64,000 nucleotides of DNA from Sanderia malayensis (taxonomy: Eukaryota > Cnidaria > Scyphozoa > Semaeostomeae > Pelagiidae): NCBI GenBank assembly GCA_013076295.1, contig RQOL01000519.1, positions 62,001 through 126,000 on the forward strand, given 5' to 3'. A program made the translations under genes and the position numbers. Below the pieces are notes generated by a model. The model did not search any database. It was not told the DNA's origin and saw only the letters and a list, made by a program, of their open reading frames with translations. Of the stretch, positions 58,801 through 64,000 are shown piece after piece (position 1 is the stretch's first letter; each line of letters starts with the position of its first letter).

Positions 58801-60217
58801 CAATAGCGACTCAAATCAACAAAAATTACATGGGTTTCAATTAAAAATACCTTTAATTTCGAATGCTCCAATGTTTGTTAAGTTTTCTTTGATTTCTTCA
58901 TTGCTTGCTTGAACTAGTTCTTGCAAATCTTCAAGCATAAGCTGGAATGGAAATCAAAAGAGTAATACCATTAATCTAGTATATAAAACGTATTGTTCTT
59001 GCATCTCGGATAAAAAAAGTAAAGAAAACCAACTGGATTATTTACTGTTTGACCAAGATGCTGTTCCTCATTTTCTGGCCCTGCATACTTTGTTTTTTCG
59101 AGAAGATATTTCAATTTTTGTAGCCTGGGTCTAATTTTCTTCAGCTCGAAATATGAGAAAAGATTTTGAACAATCTAGATGGAAATAAATAGAGATGAAA
59201 CAGAATTAAAACAGCTTATTAGACAATCTTTAGCTTCAAAAAGCTTATCATGAAATCAACAAAATTATTCGCTCACATTAATTTTGTGGATATCAAGCTC
59301 ACTTTCAAAATCTATAAGAAAAATATTCAAAAGTGAATCCTTAAAAAAGATCACACAGAGAAAGATGCCAAGACAAACAGATACAGGTGGTAGCTGATGC
59401 AATTAAAACAACATATCCGTTACCTGCAGACTTGGGAGTCTTTAGATCAGGTATGAGGGTCAATAAATTTGATGTGTCTGCTGCTTTCACCTCAAATGTT
59501 TCTGTCTCTGTGCAGAGAACAGCCTCCTCACTCTCATCTCCTCGAATCACCACACTGAAATTCAAAAAAAGTAAATAATAACATTTAAACCTTACACCTA
59601 TGTTGTTGCATCTGTTAAATCCAGCAATTAATAATGATAGTATACTGCAGAAAACAAGAAGGCTGATTTTGTAGAAAAAGCAGTTTACGTTTTGGATAAG
59701 ACGGAAGATTTCCACGTGTGCATTTCCAAAAGGGGGCGTGGCATTTCTCGGGGCCCCGCCCCCTTGACATAATTCTATTGGAATATCTTCAAAAATCTTA
59801 CCTTTCGTTTTCTTTCAAGGATTCAAGAACATCGTTAGACAATTCTAAGAGTTTAAACTCTGAATCTCCTAAATTCGCAGAAAAATAAAGTGTTTGTACC
59901 ATTCCACATCTCTTGGTTAAGCCAGCAATGTCTGCGATTTGATTCACTTGGTTAATTTTTCTCCTGAAGAAAAATATAGTGAGACTTCATAAATAATCTA
60001 ATTTAACAATTCATAATCTATAATATGCCGTGAATTTCGACTAACTAAATAAAACCTCTCAGAGGAGGCGTGCCTGAGCATAGCATGATACACAATAACA
60101 ATGGCCTAAAAAGCACATTCGCAAACTTTACCTTGTCCAAAATTATAACAACAACACAACTCTAATTAAAACCAAATACCTTTCCTCTTCTATATCATCA
60201 TCAATATCTGGATCCAT
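55824..60217 (-). CDS. DSCC1: DSCC1, sister chromatid cohesion / alternative clamp loader subunit
   Basis: Thirteen exons: 60180-60217 (ATG), 59802-59963, 59424-59554, 59277-59311, 59046-59174, 58851-58941, 58610-58748, 57037-57089, 56811-56893, 56578-56655, 56348-56433, 56050-56112, 55824-55935 (TAG). Phases close to 1,200 nt, 399 residues (human 393). Matches: QTLYFSANLGDSEFKLLELS, DLQELVQASNEEIKENLTNI, GYWRLLDIAYKEKAFAQILK, IIEHCLNLYGIK, VCQFFAECILRGADKFNHHE, EAWRQSVPDGMTTKSEQLQG, LPEDPQERFNTLFKVRSKWT and the terminal KVYNSKRPIR. DSCC1 forms with CTF8 and CHTF18 the RFC-like complex that loads or unloads PCNA and supports cohesion. The 1.5-kb intron 57090-58609 contains the large satellite array. 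Confidence 0.95.
57126..58335 (+). repeat. Intronic array of 184-bp satellite, about 6.5 copies
   Basis: In the DSCC1 intron. The junction motif before gccaaatttcaatcaatttc recurs at 57277, 57461, 57645, 57829, 58013 and 58197, spacing exactly 184 bp each time. Units are about 95 percent alike by eye, more homogeneous than the scattered copies. The strand is the same as at 6305-7125. Confidence 0.97.
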
Positions 60218-60511
60218 CGTTTCTTTTAATTGTCATAAAGAAGTCTTGTCTTGTTTAAGTTTCTTCTGCATGCAATGCAACACGCTTGCAAAAAAATATT
60301 CAACGAACGTCGCGCCAAATTGTTATGATAGCAACAACAACAACGTAAATGAACCAACAACCACATTTTGAAAAATATCCAAGGGGCAGCATATAAACTG
60401 GGGGGGGGCACAGATAACAACATAGCAGAAATACAGCAAAGAAATGAACGCAATAAAATATCTTAACACTCATGGTCAAATCTCATCTTCATTATATCAC
60501 AATAAATGCAT

Positions 60512-61728
60512 CTATGAAATAAGTGTAAATAACGTTGCAAAGTCTGGCTTCACTGAATTTTTAACTAAAAATTTTCCTTTTTCGTTTATTCCTAAATACC
60601 ATTCAGAATTCGGTATGTCCAAACGATATGATGAATGGAAGTTGTCCTCTAAATGTTCCTTGAAATGGCAGTTCTTTGAAGTGGTTTTCTGTAATGAAAA
60701 AAAAGCAATTTCTCTCAAATGATGATGCTTCTTCAAGCCTCGTGAAACATGTTAGACAATAAATATTGGAAATAATTTAAAAAATGCTTACACTGACGAA
60801 TAGTTCACCACTTTGGCTGTTCATGCAAATGAAGGCATCGGCCTTGATACCTTTGATTTGCACTACATCTTCAGCTATTGATGTGACGTTCATCTTAGCT
60901 GCAAAAAAGGAAAGCAAAAATAAAAACGTGTGTGGGGGTGGGAGGGAGTGAAAATATTATGATAATAAACAATCATGATCATAATCATACCATTAGGTGT
61001 ATCACTATCTCTTGTGCTTAATAAACTAAGATCACGGACTTGTATCATCCAATGAAACCGATTTACCAAACGACCAGTTTTACTGATTGTTGATTGTTGC
61101 ATTTCTTTGGGTGGCTTGCCTTTATTTCTCACAATCTTATGAGTGTTATCCGTATCTAGAGTTGATCCTTTATTGCGATCCACTTCGCCATGTTTTTCAT
61201 CACCCTCATTGGCAACTTTGCCCCTGGCGTCCAAGCTTCCAATAAAATGAACAGGCTTCGATGATGCTTTACTTGCTATGCTCCTCTGTGCGTCCAGAAA
61301 ACCCAGAATCGACAAGATGAGGGTAAGGACCTGGACGAAAACGCATAAATATGTAGTTAAATGTTATCATTATTATAAACTACAATAAATTATAATAATT
61401 ATTGTAATACACGCTCTTTATAAGAATTCGTTAACATTATATGTTCACGAATGATATATATTATAGCCATAAAATTTCATGCTTTCACGGGAATTTCTCC
61501 TTGAAATTTCGAGTATTTCCTCAACTTTCCCAGGCTGAGAAAATCCAGCATAAAACTTTCTCAACTCTTTGACGAATCGAGTATACAGCATTCTCATAAA
61601 AACACGTTATAGTTAACGCTATTATGATTATCAACTTTGGTATGTACAGTGATATTATATCGAAATGCATTGTATATATATATGATAACTGTATATCTTA
61701 CCAGACCAATACCAAGCGGTGATTTCAT
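60512..61728 (-). CDS. Secreted fibroblast growth factor family ligand
   Basis: Four exons: 61702-61728 (ATG at 61728), 60991-61330, 60792-60898, 60512-60688 (TAG), phases 0, 1, 0; 216 residues. Signal peptide spans the first junction (MKSPLGIGLVLTLILSILGF, LDA). A polar linker of about 75 residues follows (GEVDRNKGSTLDTDNTHKIV). The FGF beta-trefoil then begins near RLVNRFHWMIQVRDLSLLST; the signature region is VVQIKGIKADAFICMNSQSG, ELFVS, then NCHFKEHLEDNFHSSYRL, EWYLGINEKGKFLVKNS. The intron after ELFVS falls where FGF genes usually have one. It should activate an FGF receptor tyrosine kinase. The subfamily was not resolved; the secreted N-terminus and core resemble FGF8/17/18 or FGF1-like ligands. 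Confidence 0.88.
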
Positions 61729-63640
61729 ATTCAGTGGCAAATCATAAAAGATTTGAGATTACACGCCAGTCGGGAAACAGCTATTAAAATCAAAAAATAT
61801 ATTACTCAGAAGGACTTCATCCCTTGTGCGATGGAGAGCAAAGATAATAATTAGAGTGGTCACAAGCACAAACACCAGTCTGTTTAGAAAATAATGCGGT
61901 GATCCAACCAACTATCTATTGTTACATGTAACAAACAAAGGTTTCATTGGCTATTGAAAAAAAACATGTAGGACCAGATCTTTTTGGTATTTGACACCTT
62001 GAAACACAGGGTTAGTTATCATGTTAAAGAAATAGCATTTTGAGTTTGCCAGTTATTTTTATATAGGTCGGTGACCGAGAGGATTCTGGGATCGTGCCAG
62101 CCTCGTGATGATGCAAGCGATTTGCCAATCAGCAGCAAGTTGAACTTTGACAAAATAGACACAAATGCAGAGTCCTTGTTTTTGGAATGCAGTGATAAAC
62201 ATTTTGATTACACTGTGTGTAAAGTATTGTTTGCTGGTAAATTGAATTATAATAGAAACAATTGATAAAGCACACACAAACCTGCTGGAAATTTAGAAAA
62301 ATATTTGCAATTACAAAAGCTACTTATAAACACGAAAAAATAGCAAGGTATGAAACTGTGAACATGGTAGAAAAGGTATACAAAATTGTTCCAAGAATTA
62401 ACAGGTCAAAATAAAAATAATAACAAAGTTTCAAAGAATTCAGAGGCTAATGTGGTCAAAGTATGCATCTCTTACACCTTAGGAAAGGAACAAATTTTAC
62501 ATGGTCATAACTTTGTTTTATTGGTTGCTCAATACTTTTTAATTAAACTTTTCATATCCTTATGCCACGTGCTATTATCATTAAAAGGATAATGATAATG
62601 TGGAAAGTTATAAAAATGTTTACCTCTTAATGTTGATATTCTGGTTACGTTTCAAGCCCCTGAATAGTAATAATGTTTTATTGTAGGATTGATAACCATG
62701 TCGCCCGCATTTAAACTTTAACATTCATTAGTATCTTATTCTGTATCATGCAGTAACATAGTTTAAGAGATTGAAAATTAAAGCATAACGACAATCAATC
62801 GTTTTTACACGTTTATGTATCATTTATGATGTGTCATTACATCTTACACAAAAGTTTAATATTAGCATCGACTATGAACATAACACAATGCGACATGGAA
62901 ACTGCCTTCGCTATGCATGATCAAACATTGCTGCACGACAATGCATTGCAACGTTGCCTACTACGAGGCAACACATGCAAACGAGGCACCACATGCAAGC
63001 GAGGCGAGCTTAAAACAAAGTTTATAACATTTTAAAGAGTCACATGATCCTACTCCTGAACGATAATTTAAATTTACTTTTGTGAATATCACAACAATAA
63101 GTTGAAGCTAATGTAACAAAGCTTGAGTTAAAGCGGTTTATTTTCTGTTCAAAATTAAACAATTTGAAAACAAATATCCTATTTTAAGGTACAAAAAATA
63201 AGAAAATAAATCCTGTTTAAATGGACCTAGATGATAGCTCAGTCAGAATATGTTTATGATAAACCTATGTTAAAAGTAAAATTATAACACGTCTATGTTT
63301 AGAATTAACATTGAAAATTATTGATTAGAATATATGCTGTTTATCATGCTAATTTATGAAGTTATTTTTAACTTTGCTTTAGAAATTAAATTAAGCCAAG
63401 CAAAAGGATATGAAAAGCATGGTCAAAAATATTTCATCAACCTTTTTCGTGATGTTATATTTATTTGCTTTTATTTGGGGGAACTTAGATCTCTTGTGTG
63501 TCCTGTGGTTTTATATCAGAGATGAAGAATTGATAGTTTAGCAACTACATTTAGCACTCAAATCTACAATATAAACCTAATCAACTGATTAATTAAATTA
63601 TCGTTCGTCCGTGGATTTAAAGGTTGTTGTTGCTGTTAAA
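61729..63640. other. Upstream region of the FGF gene, noncoding
   Basis: AT-rich sequence with no convincing exon. Short near-repeats at about 62960-63005 (cgaggcaacacatgcaaacg and related) form a small minisatellite. Promoter elements of the FGF gene should lie just above 61728, but none was identified. Confidence 0.4.
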
Positions 63641-63649
63641 GGAGCTTGC

Positions 63650-63875
63650 TTTTAATATGGATATGCGGCTTCCCTGAACGATCGCTTCAAATGTCGCACA
63701 GGTTGGGCTTTATATGGAGTAGAAGATTGCTGGAAATTTGCACTGCTTGTGGGCGCTAGCAAATTGAGAAAATAAAAGGTTAATATTTAATTAGATTGAA
63801 TAATTATAAAACACACATTCACTTACCTATTTTTCCAATTTAAACATGATTTGTGACGGCAGTAAACTGATTAAG
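63650..63875 (-). CDS. Possible 3'-terminal exon(s) of a gene entering from the right
   Basis: On the minus strand a strong donor (AATAG|GTAAGT at about 63824) is followed after about 65 bp by an acceptor (TTTGCTAG at about 63757) and an open frame ending in TAA near 63656. Two frames are possible: one reads SSANFQQSSTPYKAQPVRHL, the other a short Cys-containing tail. Neither is recognised. If real, it is the end of a gene beyond base 64000. Confidence 0.25.
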
Positions 63876-64000
63876 ATTCTAATATGTTTAAGAATCATTA
63901 AAATGTTATTAAGTAATAAGATGAAAGTAACGATTGGAGGACAATCTTAGATCTTATCAAATCATTTCTAACAACATTTACAAGGAATATGAGTTAAGGA

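Overview
This is a eukaryotic, intron-rich, AT-rich animal genome fragment. GT-AG introns, multi-exon genes and metazoan families (thrombospondin, spectraplakin, cathepsin B, DSCC1, FGF, CYRI, pentraxin, TIR) are all visible. The gene content and compact introns suggest a non-vertebrate marine animal, perhaps a cnidarian; the species cannot be fixed from sequence alone. Gene models were built by hand from open frames, splice sites and phase bookkeeping. Wherever a CDS is given as several exons, the phases were checked and they close, except for one frameshift in cathepsin B.

Layout. 1-1490 (+): 3' part of a CxxC protein with a Lys/Val/Asp repeat tail. 3025-13729 (+): a 23-exon membrane-anchored thrombospondin-like protein (TM, Thr-rich stalk, two CCP domains, EGF, TSP type 3 repeats, TSP C-domain, then a LamG-like domain split by an inserted MAM domain). 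10124-10936 (-): a small TIR-domain gene nested antisense in one of its introns. 14243-15485 (+): secreted pentraxin. 16354-17908 (-): C-terminal half of CYRI/FAM49, cut by a run of 100 N at 17909-18008. 18009-52692 (-): a spectraplakin (MACF/dystonin type) of at least 45 coding exons with CH-CH, plakin domain with SH3, about 11-12 spectrin repeats and an unusual basic/acidic repeat tail that runs into the gap. It carries three interchangeable candidate first exons before the actin-binding domain and two internal candidate first exons, one of which encodes a transmembrane anchor. A 536-residue intronless ORF with two SxIP motifs lies in one of its introns. 53585-55471 (-): cathepsin B with a one-base frameshift. 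55824-60217 (-): DSCC1, complete. 60512-61728 (-): a secreted FGF. 61729-64000: mostly noncoding, with one possible terminal exon at the edge.

Repeats. A 184-188 bp satellite forms arrays in introns of two unrelated genes 50 kb apart and has scattered diverged copies. A short inverted-repeat element occurs three times, one copy with an internal 23-bp expansion. Two other MITE-like elements and several minisatellites are present.

The genes do not form one pathway. The left part holds cell-surface/secreted recognition proteins plus a TIR adaptor-like gene; the middle is cytoskeletal (spectraplakin, CYRI); the right is a housekeeping and signalling group (protease, replication clamp loader subunit, growth factor). 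The best candidates for new biology are the MAM-in-LamG thrombospondin, the nested TIR gene and the internal starts of the spectraplakin. All functions are inferred from sequence.
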